Assembly (NCBI GenBank): GCA_035513175.1
Contig: DATKCN010000259.1
Coordinates: 1-6,024, forward strand
Length of the DNA: 6,024 bases
Direction: 5' to 3'
DNA from: DATKCN01 sp035513175
Lineage (GTDB): Bacteria > Chloroflexota > Chloroflexia > Thermomicrobiales > CFX8
This document shows, in pieces, positions 1 through 5,599 of the stretch; positions within the stretch are counted from its first letter, which is position 1; every line of letters begins with the position of its first letter. The notes beneath the pieces are model-generated. The model was not told the DNA's origin. It did not search any database and worked only from the letters and a program-made list of their open reading frames with translations. Made by a program: the position numbers and the translations under genes.

Positions 1-137
1 AAGGAAGCCTTGCCGGTCATCTTGGCCTCAGCCGTCGTGATCGTGACCGCCCAGTGTCCTGTCACATCGGCTGCTTCGATCGCAGGCGAGAAGCACACCA
101 TCAAGAAAGCCGCGACAGGCAGAAGTCGCGTTGTCAT
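1..137 (-). CDS. Small secreted protein, 5' part only (runs off the left edge)
   Basis: Reading leftward from ATG at 137-135 gives 45 residues with no stop before the window ends. The protein opens with a textbook signal peptide: MTTR, then a hydrophobic stretch (LLPVAAFLMVCF), then SPAIEAA as the probable cleavage region near residue 22. The mature part begins DVTGHWAVTITTAEAKMTG. The pattern 'V-T-G-x-W-x-V-x-x-x-T-…-x-G-x-A' resembles a group of small exported, probably beta-rich proteins of unknown role that I associate with Acidobacteria. A purine-rich GAAAGGCGG lies 6 nt upstream of the ATG and is a fair ribosome binding site, which supports this start. The gene is transcribed away from the padR operon. 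The function is unknown. Confidence comes from the signal peptide, the ribosome binding site and the absence of a better reading on either strand. Confidence 0.68.
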   Translation of the reverse strand, partial: MTTRLLPVAAFLMVCFSPAIEAADVTGHWAVTITTAEAKMTGKAS

Positions 138-421
138 TGCATACCGCCTTTCGGTCCTATACTTCGTGTTCCGAATCCGCCGTGGCTCGGCGTGGGTTGT
201 CTCCATCGTGCAAGGGTGTCCGCTACAAGCAATACGTCATCGTGGACTCTAGAGGTTCACAAGACGGCCCAACCTCGGCTTGCAGCCGACCGCGGCGCGT
301 GCGACGCTGCCGACGCTGCTGGTGCTCGTCGTGGCCACGCATCTCTTGGCGCTACCAGGACCCTTCCTCGATGTACTGCCGCGCGCTTGACGCAGCAAGA
401 ACTGCACCAAACAGTTCGTTC

Positions 422-441
422 CCGAATAAAGCCGAATAAAG
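422..441. repeat. Perfect tandem duplication of a 10-bp unit
   Basis: CCGAATAAAG occurs at 422-431 and again at 432-441 with no gap. It is A-rich compared with the surrounding GC-rich DNA and is followed by GAGTGAAGG. It may be a replication-slippage duplication or a paired protein-binding site. No gene starts close downstream on either strand, so no role can be assigned. Confidence 0.6.
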
Positions 442-796
442 GAGTGAAGGACGACGCGTCGCGACCATCCAGCCGTGGCGGCGTGCGGATGCGGAACGCC
501 GGTGTTCGCGGGCGGACAGGTGGTTCGGGCGGGCCGGCGGGCCTCATCGTACGGTCGTCAGCGTGCCCCGGACAGGGATCCTTAGCTTCTAGCCGGGAGC
601 CTTTGAGAATTTCTCTCTCAGATTCTCTCACGCGGCGACGAGGTCAATGAGTTGTTGAATGGCCCCACAGGCTGAGGGTGGCGGTTTGCTGAATGCCGAT
701 CGGCTATTCGGCCGACATCGTTTTTCCTCGCAAATCCTCTTGTCACGACATCACCGACAGGGCGACTTGTGTGCCGTTGGCCTTCGAGGGCTGGCA

Positions 797-854
797 TCTG
801 GCGCTCACAGGGACAGCCCGCGGTGAGCGGTCCGATCGGGCAGTTCTGGCGCTC
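797..854. repeat. Direct repeat of TCTGGCGCTC upstream of the padR promoter
   Basis: TCTGGCGCTC appears at 797-806 and at 845-854. The second copy ends exactly where the -35 hexamer begins. The copies start 48 bp apart. An upstream activator or looping site is possible, but a chance match is also plausible in GC-rich sequence. Confidence 0.3.
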
Positions 855-883
855 TTGACCAGTCGAGACGACTGGCATAGTAT
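855..883 (+). promoter_or_regulatory. Sigma-70-type promoter of the padR-ADOP operon
   Basis: A -35 hexamer TTGACC (855-860, five of six to TTGACA) is followed by exactly 17 bp and then TAGTAT (878-883, four of six to TATAAT). Transcription would begin near 889-892. That is only about a dozen bases before the preferred padR ATG at 903, so the upstream ATGs at 882 and 888 lie in or at the edge of the promoter. The spacer and -10 are occupied by two dyads (859-875 and 876-890), the usual layout of a repressor-controlled promoter. Spacing and position are direct observations. Activity is inferred. Confidence 0.65.
859..875. promoter_or_regulatory. Perfect dyad in the promoter spacer (probable operator half 1)
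   Basis: CCAGTCG and CGACTGG are exact reverse complements separated by AGA, giving a 17-bp dyad. It begins inside the -35 hexamer and fills nearly all of the spacer. PadR proteins are winged-helix dimers that bind dyads and commonly repress their own promoters, so this is a candidate site for the regulator encoded immediately downstream. A different regulator could use it instead. Confidence 0.55.
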
Positions 884-890
884 GACTATG
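876..890. promoter_or_regulatory. Perfect dyad over the -10 box (probable operator half 2)
   Basis: CATAGT and ACTATG are exact reverse complements separated by ATG, giving a 15-bp dyad that starts at the base after the previous dyad ends. It contains the -10 hexamer and the likely start point of transcription. A protein bound here would block RNA polymerase. The arm sequence differs from that of the neighbouring dyad, so the two sites may be for one protein with relaxed specificity or for two proteins. Confidence 0.6.
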
Positions 891-892
891 TC

Positions 893-897
893 AGAGG
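893..897 (+). promoter_or_regulatory. Ribosome binding site that decides the padR start
   Basis: AGAGG lies 5 nt before the ATG at 903. The other in-frame ATGs (882 and 888) lie within the operator/-10 dyad and have no comparable purine-rich site. This favours 903 as the translation start. Confidence 0.55.
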
Positions 898-902
898 CTC
901 AC

Positions 903-1232
903 ATGCGCCGAGATGAAGTTCCGCCGGGAACGCTATACCTGCTGATCCTCAAGACGCTCGCCCGTGGCGGCGAGATGCACGGCTACGAGATCGCCGAGGC
1001 AATCGAGCGTCGTTCGACGGACGTGCTGCAGATCGAGGAAGGCTCGCTGTATCCCGCCTTGCAGCGGATGCTGATCAAAGGCTGGGTCAAGGCCACCTGG
1101 GGGACGACCGAGGGAAACCGGCGGGCCCGCTATTACCGACTGACACCTGACGGCCGGAGGCAGCTCGAGGCCGAGGTCTCCCGTTTCCGCCGCGTGACGG
1201 ACGCGATCACTCAAGTGATCGCGGAGGCATGA
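903..1232 (+). CDS. PadR-family transcriptional regulator (ADOP-associated)
   Basis: A 109-residue DNA-binding protein of the short PadR type, which consists almost only of the winged helix-turn-helix domain. Residues 8-20 (PGTLYLLILKTLA) form the first helix. MHGYEIAEAIERR (25-37) carries the conserved HGY motif. EEGSLYPALQRM (45-56) is the recognition helix, and NRRARYYRLTPDGRRQLE (72-89) is the wing with the typical R-x-Y-Y-x-L-T-x-x-G-R signature. The C-terminal helix (to about 108) is short, as in the dimerising tail of subfamily-1 PadR proteins. Known family members are repressors relieved by small molecules, the archetype being phenolic acids. The gene lies just behind a promoter carrying two dyads and 3 nt before the permease gene, so autoregulation of the whole operon is likely. 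ATG 903 was chosen over 882 and 888 because of its ribosome binding site and because the others lie in the promoter. The inducing ligand is unknown. Confidence 0.93.
   Translation: MRRDEVPPGTLYLLILKTLARGGEMHGYEIAEAIERRSTDVLQIEEGSLYPALQRMLIKGWVKATWGTTEGNRRARYYRLTPDGRRQLEAEVSRFRRVTDAITQVIAEA
1202..1223. promoter_or_regulatory. Perfect 22-bp palindrome at the padR/permease junction
   Basis: The arms CGCGATCACT (1202-1211) and AGTGATCGCG (1214-1223) are exact reverse complements around CA. The palindrome lies within the last codons of padR (residues 101-107, AITQVIA). In RNA it would fold into a 9-bp stem with a four-base UCAA loop, and its 3' arm touches the GGAGG ribosome binding site (1223-1227) of the permease gene. 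It may tune translation of the permease relative to PadR, or act as a second DNA operator inside the operon. It is not followed by a T tract, so it is not a standard terminator. Confidence 0.5.
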
Positions 1233-1235
1233 AGG

Positions 1236-3902
1236 ATGATCTCGGCCTTCGGAGAGCTCGTGAGACGGCTGTGGATGCTGCTGCGACGGCGCCATTTCGA
1301 CCACGATCTCGACGAAGAGATGCGATTGCACCTGGATCGCCGCGAGCAATCGTTGCGAGCCGCTGGAGCGACCGCTGAGCAGGCGCGCGACTTGGCGCGA
1401 CGGCGCTTCGGCAACCCCCTCCGATTGCGCGAGGAGAGTCACGACGCCTGGGGGTGGAGTTGGTTGGAGCACGTCATTCTGGATGTGCGTCACTCCCTGC
1501 GATCCGCGTTCGCGACTCCGCTGTTTACGTTCATGGCTGTGGCGATCGTGGCGCTCGGTGTCGCAAGCAATGCACTTGTATTCAGCGTCGCACACGCGGT
1601 TCTCTTTCGACCGCTGCCGTTCGATGCACCGGAACAACTTGTTCGCATCTACGAAGTCAGCCCCGAGGGCGAATCAACAGGTGTGGCGCCGGCGACATTC
1701 GGCGATCTCCGCCGCCACGCGCGAAGCTTTACGGACCTGGCGACGCTGACGCTGGATGGCTTCAACCTGACCGGGAATCCTGTTCCGGAAGTGGTCATGG
1801 GTGCGTGGGTCTCGCCGGAGTTGTTTTCCATGCTGGGCATCCGCCCGGCGTTCGGGCGCGTGTTCTCCAGCGGCGAGGACCACCATACACGAACGGCCGT
1901 CATCTCTCACGCGCTCTGGGTGCGGCGGTTCGGAAGCGATCCCGCGGTTGTCGATACGCCGTTGGCACTGAGCTCCCACGACCGACCCGGTGAAACAGAA
2001 ACGTTCACGATTGTTGGTGTACTGCCGGCCGACTTCTGGTTCTTGCGCAATGAGTTTGAGATCTGGCTGCCGCTGACGCCAGGGCCGGCAGACTTGACCG
2101 CGCGCGAGCCGCGAAGTCGACCCGTCATCGCTCGTCTCAAGTCTGGCGTCACGATTGAGCAAGCCACGGCCGAGATGCAAATGTTGGCGCGAGATATTGG
2201 CGAGCGCCATCCAAGAACGAACGCGCGTTGGAGCGCCAGCGTCGCGCCTCTCCATGCACAGCTCGTACACAGTGTTCGGCCTGCACTGCTCATGCTTCTG
2301 GGAGCGGCGGCGTTCGTGATGCTAATCGCGTGTGCGAACCTGGCCAACGTGCTGCTGGCACGCGGAACCGGGCGCGCACGCGAGTTCACAGTCCGAATGG
2401 CCCTAGGCGCCGCACGCGCGCGGGTGGTTCGGCAAGGCGTCTTCGAGGCGCTGATCTTCGCCGGCCTCGGATGTGTCGTCGGTTTGGTGCTCACGTATTG
2501 GGCAATTGGTCTCGTGGTGCACGTCATCCCCGATCGGATTCAGCAAGGTCTCCCCGGCGGGATTAGTTCAGTTGCTGTCGACCATGTGGTGGTGCTTGCC
2601 GCCATCGTCCTTGCCATGACGACTGGAACGATATTCGGACTGATTCCCGCGCTCCACATAACCAAGATTCCGCTGAACGAGACGCTCAAGGCAACGACTC
2701 CAGGGTCCATCGGCCAGGCCCGCGGCCGCCGCATTCGTGACGGTCTGCTCGTGATCGAGACTGCGCTCGCACTCGTGCTGCTCACCGGTGCGGGGATGCT
2801 GATGCAAACGTTCGTGACGCTTCGACACACGTCCTTGGGTTTCAAAGCTGAAGGTGTCCTTGGATTGAGAATGGCTCTTCCAAGGGCGCAGTACGCCGCG
2901 CCAGAACAGCAGATCAGCTTCTTCACGGAGGCCTTGACACACGTTGCTGCGGTACCTGGCGTGGACGCCGTTTCGGTCGTCAGCGCTCCCCCTTTGCGGC
3001 CGCCGGCCGAAGTTACATTCGAGATCGACGGGCGTCCTAGCGTGGTCGGATCTGACGCTCCATCCCGCGAGGTCGTATGCTCCCCGGATTATTTCGTCAC
3101 ACTCACGATCCCCGTGCTGAAGGGGCGGGACTTCGGCGAGCACGACTCGGCTTCTTCGTTGAACGTCGCCATCATCAGCGAGACATTTGCCCGCCGACAT
3201 TGGCCGAACAGTGATCCGATCGGACAGCGAATCCGACGTGCAGACCAAAGCGACGACACGTCAGCATGGTCGACAATCGTCGGCATCGTTGGGGACGTGC
3301 GGTATGAGCTCAGTGAAGCCCCTATTCCAACGGTCTACCGTCCCTACACCCAACGGCCCTCCTCAATTATGAGTGTTCTCGTGCGCACGGCGGGTCCCGT
3401 CGCGACCATGCGGCCCGCCGTGCTTCGCGCGCTCTGGACCGTCGACCGCGATCAGCCGACCTACCACGTCGGCGGCATTGAGCGAACAATAGCCTCTGCG
3501 TTGGCGCAGCAACGGTTCGCGCTGTTGCTGGTGGCTGCCTTTGCCAGCTTGGCGATCATTCTGGCATCGCTCGGTGTCTACGAGCTTGTAGCGTACGCAG
3601 TGACGGCACGGACGCGCGAACTTGCCGTACGAGCGTCGCTCGGCGCCAGTCGCGGCTGCCTGTTGAGGCTCGTCGTGGGATCCAGCCTGAAAGTCGTGGG
3701 TATCGGGCTGATCGCCGGAGCTTTGGGGGCATTTGCGCTCAGCCATCTGCTCGGATCGCAGATCGTTGGACTGACGACGCCGGAACTGCACATCGTGGGG
3801 GCCACTGCCCTGCTGTTCCTGCTGGTGACCTTCTTGGCGTCGTACATCCCAGCACGCGCCGTCAGTCTTATCGAGCCGGTGTCGGCGCTTCGATCGGAGT
3901 AA
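1236..3902 (+). CDS. Duplicated MacB/FtsX-type orphan permease (ADOP family)
   Basis: An 888-residue inner-membrane protein with the full ADOP layout. Residues 1-75 are a charged cytoplasmic N-terminus (LRRRHFDHDLDEEMRLHLD and an ARRRFGN motif). A first membrane helix (about 95-123) is followed by a MacB-like periplasmic domain (about 124-345). Then come three helices of the first FtsX domain (347-373, 402-430, 449-472), with the motif FTVRMALGA at 384-392. A fifth helix (503-525) precedes the second periplasmic domain (526-758), and a second FtsX triplet follows (761-788, 814-840, 852-875) with LAVRASLGAS at 796-805. The length matches the family. MacB relatives work with an ATPase in exporting peptides, lipids or drugs or in mechanotransmission; no ATPase is encoded in this window, hence 'orphan'. 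The start at 1236 has GGAGG 8 nt upstream and lies 3 nt after padR, implying coupling. The substrate is unknown. Confidence 0.93.
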   Translation: MISAFGELVRRLWMLLRRRHFDHDLDEEMRLHLDRREQSLRAAGATAEQARDLARRRFGNPLRLREESHDAWGWSWLEHVILDVRHSLRSAFATPLFTFMAVAIVALGVASNALVFSVAHAVLFRPLPFDAPEQLVRIYEVSPEGESTGVAPATFGDLRRHARSFTDLATLTLDGFNLTGNPVPEVVMGAWVSPELFSMLGIRPAFGRVFSSGEDHHTRTAVISHALWVRRFGSDPAVVDTPLALSSHDRPGETETFTIVGVLPADFWFLRNEFEIWLPLTPGPADLTAREPRSRPVIARLKSGVTIEQATAEMQMLARDIGERHPRTNARWSASVAPLHAQLVHSVRPALLMLLGAAAFVMLIACANLANVLLARGTGRAREFTVRMALGAARARVVRQGVFEALIFAGLGCVVGLVLTYWAIGLVVHVIPDRIQQGLPGGISSVAVDHVVVLAAIVLAMTTGTIFGLIPALHITKIPLNETLKATTPGSIGQARGRRIRDGLLVIETALALVLLTGAGMLMQTFVTLRHTSLGFKAEGVLGLRMALPRAQYAAPEQQISFFTEALTHVAAVPGVDAVSVVSAPPLRPPAEVTFEIDGRPSVVGSDAPSREVVCSPDYFVTLTIPVLKGRDFGEHDSASSLNVAIISETFARRHWPNSDPIGQRIRRADQSDDTSAWSTIVGIVGDVRYELSEAPIPTVYRPYTQRPSSIMSVLVRTAGPVATMRPAVLRALWTVDRDQPTYHVGGIERTIASALAQQRFALLLVAAFASLAIILASLGVYELVAYAVTARTRELAVRASLGASRGCLLRLVVGSSLKVVGIGLIAGALGAFALSHLLGSQIVGLTTPELHIVGATALLFLLVTFLASYIPARAVSLIEPVSALRSE

Positions 3903-3905
3903 TCG

Positions 3906-4418
3906 ATGTTCCCAGCGATGCTCCTGTTGATCGGCGTCACGCTTGTCGGCCAGACTCCAAGCTGGCGCGCGACGATGGTCTCGCCGAACGAACCGGGCGA
4001 GCCGTTGATCCTGTCCGGTACGGTGTACCAACGCGACGGGAGGACTCCGGCGGCCGGTGTACGTGTCCGGATCTATCACACCGATGCCAGCGGCGTATAT
4101 TCGCGAGACGGTGACGGCGAGAGTTCACCTCGCTTACAAGCCATCGTCCACACGAACGAGGATGGCCGGTACGAGGTCCGCACGATCGTACCAGGCGCGT
4201 ACCCAGGTCAGCGCACGACTGCTGCGCACATCCACATGATGGTGTCGGTTAGCGGCGGGACCGAGCAGAACGCCACTTTTTCGGTGGCAGGCGATCCACG
4301 CCTGACACAGGCCGACTACCAGAAGCACGGGCAGGCAGGAACCTTCTCGGCCATTCGTCCCATCGAACGCGATCCAAATGGTAGTCTCCGTGCCGTACGG
4401 GACATTCGACTACGATGA
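3906..4418 (+). CDS. Small exported intradiol ring-cleavage dioxygenase-like protein
   Basis: A 170-residue protein related to protocatechuate 3,4- and catechol 1,2-dioxygenases, non-haem Fe(III) enzymes that open catechol rings between the two hydroxyls. All four iron ligands can be placed: Tyr65 (in IYHTDASGVY), Tyr99 (in RTIVPGAYPG), His108 and His110 (in AAHIH). The line 'GRYEVRTIVPGAYP…HIH' (87-110) is the family hallmark. The arginine that precedes the first His by three residues in protocatechuate dioxygenase is replaced by Thr105, with Arg103 nearby, so activity and substrate are uncertain. Residues 1-16 (MFPAMLLLIGVTLVGQ) look like a signal or membrane-anchoring segment, though without a positive n-region. 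The protein is shorter than typical protocatechuate 3,4-dioxygenase subunits. GGAG lies 6 nt before the ATG, and the gap to the permease gene is 3 nt, indicating co-transcription. Substrate unknown; a non-catalytic binding role is possible. Confidence 0.8.
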   Translation: MFPAMLLLIGVTLVGQTPSWRATMVSPNEPGEPLILSGTVYQRDGRTPAAGVRVRIYHTDASGVYSRDGDGESSPRLQAIVHTNEDGRYEVRTIVPGAYPGQRTTAAHIHMMVSVSGGTEQNATFSVAGDPRLTQADYQKHGQAGTFSAIRPIERDPNGSLRAVRDIRLR

Positions 4419-5062
4419 CACCTCCGCGCCGTAGATGCGATGTCGCCGCGCGGTCCTGCGCAGTGCTGTTTGCCATGGCGACGTTGTCGCCGCCGCTTCA
4501 GGTAGTCGCAGGCATTCAGGACCGGCCCACCACGATACGGACGTACGTCATCGTACCGAATCAATCTGAGCTGACATTTCAGATCCGTCACGGCATCCGG
4601 CAGTTCGTGGGCCGCTTCACAGATTTCAGCGGCGAGATCAATCTTGATCACTCCTCAGTCGAGCAATCCAGCATCAACTTTCGAGTTCGGGCGGCGAGCG
4701 TTGACACCGACCACGCAGAACGCGACGAGCACCTGCGCTCCGAGGATTTCTTTCACGTGTCGCGCTTTCCGAAGATCGTCTTTCGCAGCACACGCATTCG
4801 ATCGCATGCAGAGACGTTCGAAGTGACAGGAGATCTCATGCTTCGTGGCGTGACGAAGTCGACTATCGTGACGGTCAGGACGCCCGAACTGGGCTCGCCG
4901 TCGCGTCTGCTTCGTTTCTCTGTTCACGGGAGTGTCAACCGGCGCGACCACGGAATGATCTGGAATCGCTTCATCGATCGTGGCGGTGTGCTGTTGGGCG
5001 ACCAGGTAATCCTTGCGATGTCGCTAACGACTCGCTTGAGAGAATCGCCGTCCGCTCAGTAG
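4415..5062 (+). CDS. Exported YceI-family lipocalin-like protein
   Basis: A 215-residue protein whose residues 1-33 form a signal peptide (MTPPRRR, hydrophobic core about 11-24, probable cleavage near VVA-G at 31-33). The YceI domain covers about 42-208. Family landmarks are Y44…S51…F55…H59 in the first strands, V64G-F68-F71-G73, the SVDTDHAERDEHLRSEDFF block (95-113) followed by FPKIVFRS (118-125), GDLMLRGVTK (139-148), NRRDHGM (175-181) and GVLLGD (191-196). Characterised YceI proteins are periplasmic beta-barrels that hold polyisoprenoid or amphiphilic ligands in a long pocket. The start codon overlaps the stop of the dioxygenase gene (ATGA at 4415-4418). No strong ribosome binding site is visible, so translational coupling is likely. 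With the signal peptide and the upstream dioxygenase, it probably acts in the periplasm on a lipophilic ligand, which cannot be identified from sequence. Confidence 0.92.
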   Translation: MTPPRRRCDVAARSCAVLFAMATLSPPLQVVAGIQDRPTTIRTYVIVPNQSELTFQIRHGIRQFVGRFTDFSGEINLDHSSVEQSSINFRVRAASVDTDHAERDEHLRSEDFFHVSRFPKIVFRSTRIRSHAETFEVTGDLMLRGVTKSTIVTVRTPELGSPSRLLRFSVHGSVNRRDHGMIWNRFIDRGGVLLGDQVILAMSLTTRLRESPSAQ

Positions 5063-5335
5063 AGTACACCCTTTTCGTCGAGGTCGCTCGGCGCGAGCCA
5101 CGCACGCGTGATGCGCGCCGTGTTCGGCGAGGGCCTCGGTTTCGCGCTCGCAGGCTCGGTCGCGGGCGTTGCGGGCACACTGGCGGCCGGCCGGCGGCTC
5201 CAGGCGCAGATCTACGCCGTCGACGCGCGGGATCCGATCAGTTGTGCCGCCGCCATCGCGGTGGTCCTGTTGGGCGCGGCGCTCGCGTGCGGCATTCCCG
5301 CGTATCGGGCGGCGACGGTTCAGCGTCATGTATGA
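5063..5335 (+). pseudogene. C-terminal remnant of a second ADOP permease
   Basis: Translation from about 5084 gives SLGASHARVMRAVFGEGLG, then a membrane helix (FALAGSVAGVAGTLAAG), then QIYAVDARDPIS, then another helix (AAAIAVVLLGAALACGIPAY) and RAATVQ, ending at TGA 5333-5335. This is the order found at the end of ADOP proteins: L-G-A-S motif, helix, 'Y-x-V-x-x-x-D-P', helix, 'P-A-x-R-A-x'. Only the last 80 or so of the usual 800-900 residues are present and the final 'D-P-x-x-A-L' tail is missing. The sequence differs clearly from the end of the intact permease upstream, so it is not a recent copy of it. It lies in the same reading frame as yceI, starting right after that gene's TAG. A GTG/ATG at 5108-5113 exists, but no convincing ribosome binding site supports translation. 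Confidence 0.72.
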
Positions 5336-5588
5336 GGCGACGGAGGATGGCACGAGCGAGGTTATGTTCGTGCAGCGCGGGGGTTTCGCCCTCCATCTCG
5401 ATGCGCCGATGAGCGGGCATGGCCGACATGTGGTCGTGACGCTCGAGGTCGAGGATACGGACGCCATGTACGACCAATGGCGTGGACGAGTCGAACTCAG
5501 CCGGCCGCCGCGAAATGAAGAATGGAAGCAAGGTTGTTTCGCGGCTGAATACCTGGCCCGCCCGTACCTCTGTCGCCGTGCACGGTGA
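5328..5588 (+). pseudogene. Truncated VOC/glyoxalase-type domain
   Basis: From ATG 5328 the frame reads MYEATEDGTSEVMF, VQRGGFALHLDAP, GRHVVVTLEVEDTDAMYDQW and VELSRPPRNEEWKQ, stopping at 5586-5588 (86 residues). The pattern 'G-G-x-x-L-H-L … V-x-V-x-V-x-D-x-D-A-x-Y-x-x-W … x-x-x-P-P-x-x-x-x-W' is that of vicinal-oxygen-chelate proteins. The first strands of the fold are missing because the ADOP remnant lies where they should be, and after WKQGCF the expected 'D-P-D-G' end is replaced by unrelated sequence (AEYLARPYLC). It therefore looks truncated at both ends and is unlikely to be active. Its ATG overlaps the end of the upstream remnant, with no good ribosome binding site. Confidence 0.55.
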
Positions 5589-5599
5589 ACTGACGCGAG

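Larger units (their letters stand above)
138..854. other. Long gene-poor region between divergent genes
   Basis: I see no convincing gene here. The open frames on both strands read as low-complexity Arg/Ser/Pro/Ala-rich sequence with no domain, no signal peptide and no ribosome binding site. One short plus-strand stretch without a stop (253-390) encodes a hydrophobic segment (ATLPTLLVLVVATHLLALPG) but has no ATG and no ribosome binding site. It could be a decayed membrane-protein remnant or chance. The region also holds a 10-bp tandem duplication (422-441), a GAGAAT/ATTCTC inverted repeat (605-610 and 622-627), a CGCTCAC/GTGAGCG inverted repeat (802-808 and 823-829) and a 10-bp direct repeat close to the padR promoter. 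No tRNA or rRNA was recognised. A small RNA or the decayed remains of a gene cannot be excluded. Confidence 0.5.

Noticed and set aside
257..631. Minus-strand open frame of 124 codons
   Set aside because: Composition dominated by Arg, Pro, Ala and Ser with no recognisable motif and no good start signal.
54..650. Long plus-strand open frame of 198 codons
   Set aside because: Arg/Ser/Thr-rich translation without domain or ribosome binding site, and its start overlaps the clear signal-peptide gene on the other strand. Typical of chance frames in GC-rich DNA.
618..878. Minus-strand open frame of 86 codons in front of padR
   Set aside because: No family resemblance, no signal peptide and no convincing ribosome binding site; it also covers the promoter region. 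Another minus frame ends in GAIQQLIDLVAA, which looked protein-like but is preceded by a stop only about 40 codons upstream.
693..902. A much longer PadR starting at 693, or at the ATGs at 882 or 888
   Set aside because: The extra N-terminus shows no PadR similarity, 882 and 888 fall inside the -10/operator dyad, and only 903 has a suitable ribosome binding site and gives the usual family length.
933..1637. Minus-strand open frame of 234 codons
   Set aside because: Antisense shadow of padR and the permease, both of which have clear family motifs on the plus strand.
3363..4079. Minus-strand open frame of 238 codons across the permease end
   Set aside because: Antisense shadow with Arg/Gln/His-rich composition; the plus strand encodes the second FtsX domain and the dioxygenase start.
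5086..5098. GCTCG-GCG-CGAGC hairpin as a terminator after yceI
   Set aside because: The stem is only 5 bp, no T tract follows, and it falls within the coding frame of the ADOP remnant (the conserved L-G-A-S codons).
5063..5335. Tandem duplication of the end of the intact permease
   Set aside because: Beyond the short SLGAS motif and general helix pattern the two C-termini differ throughout, so the remnant comes from another paralogue.
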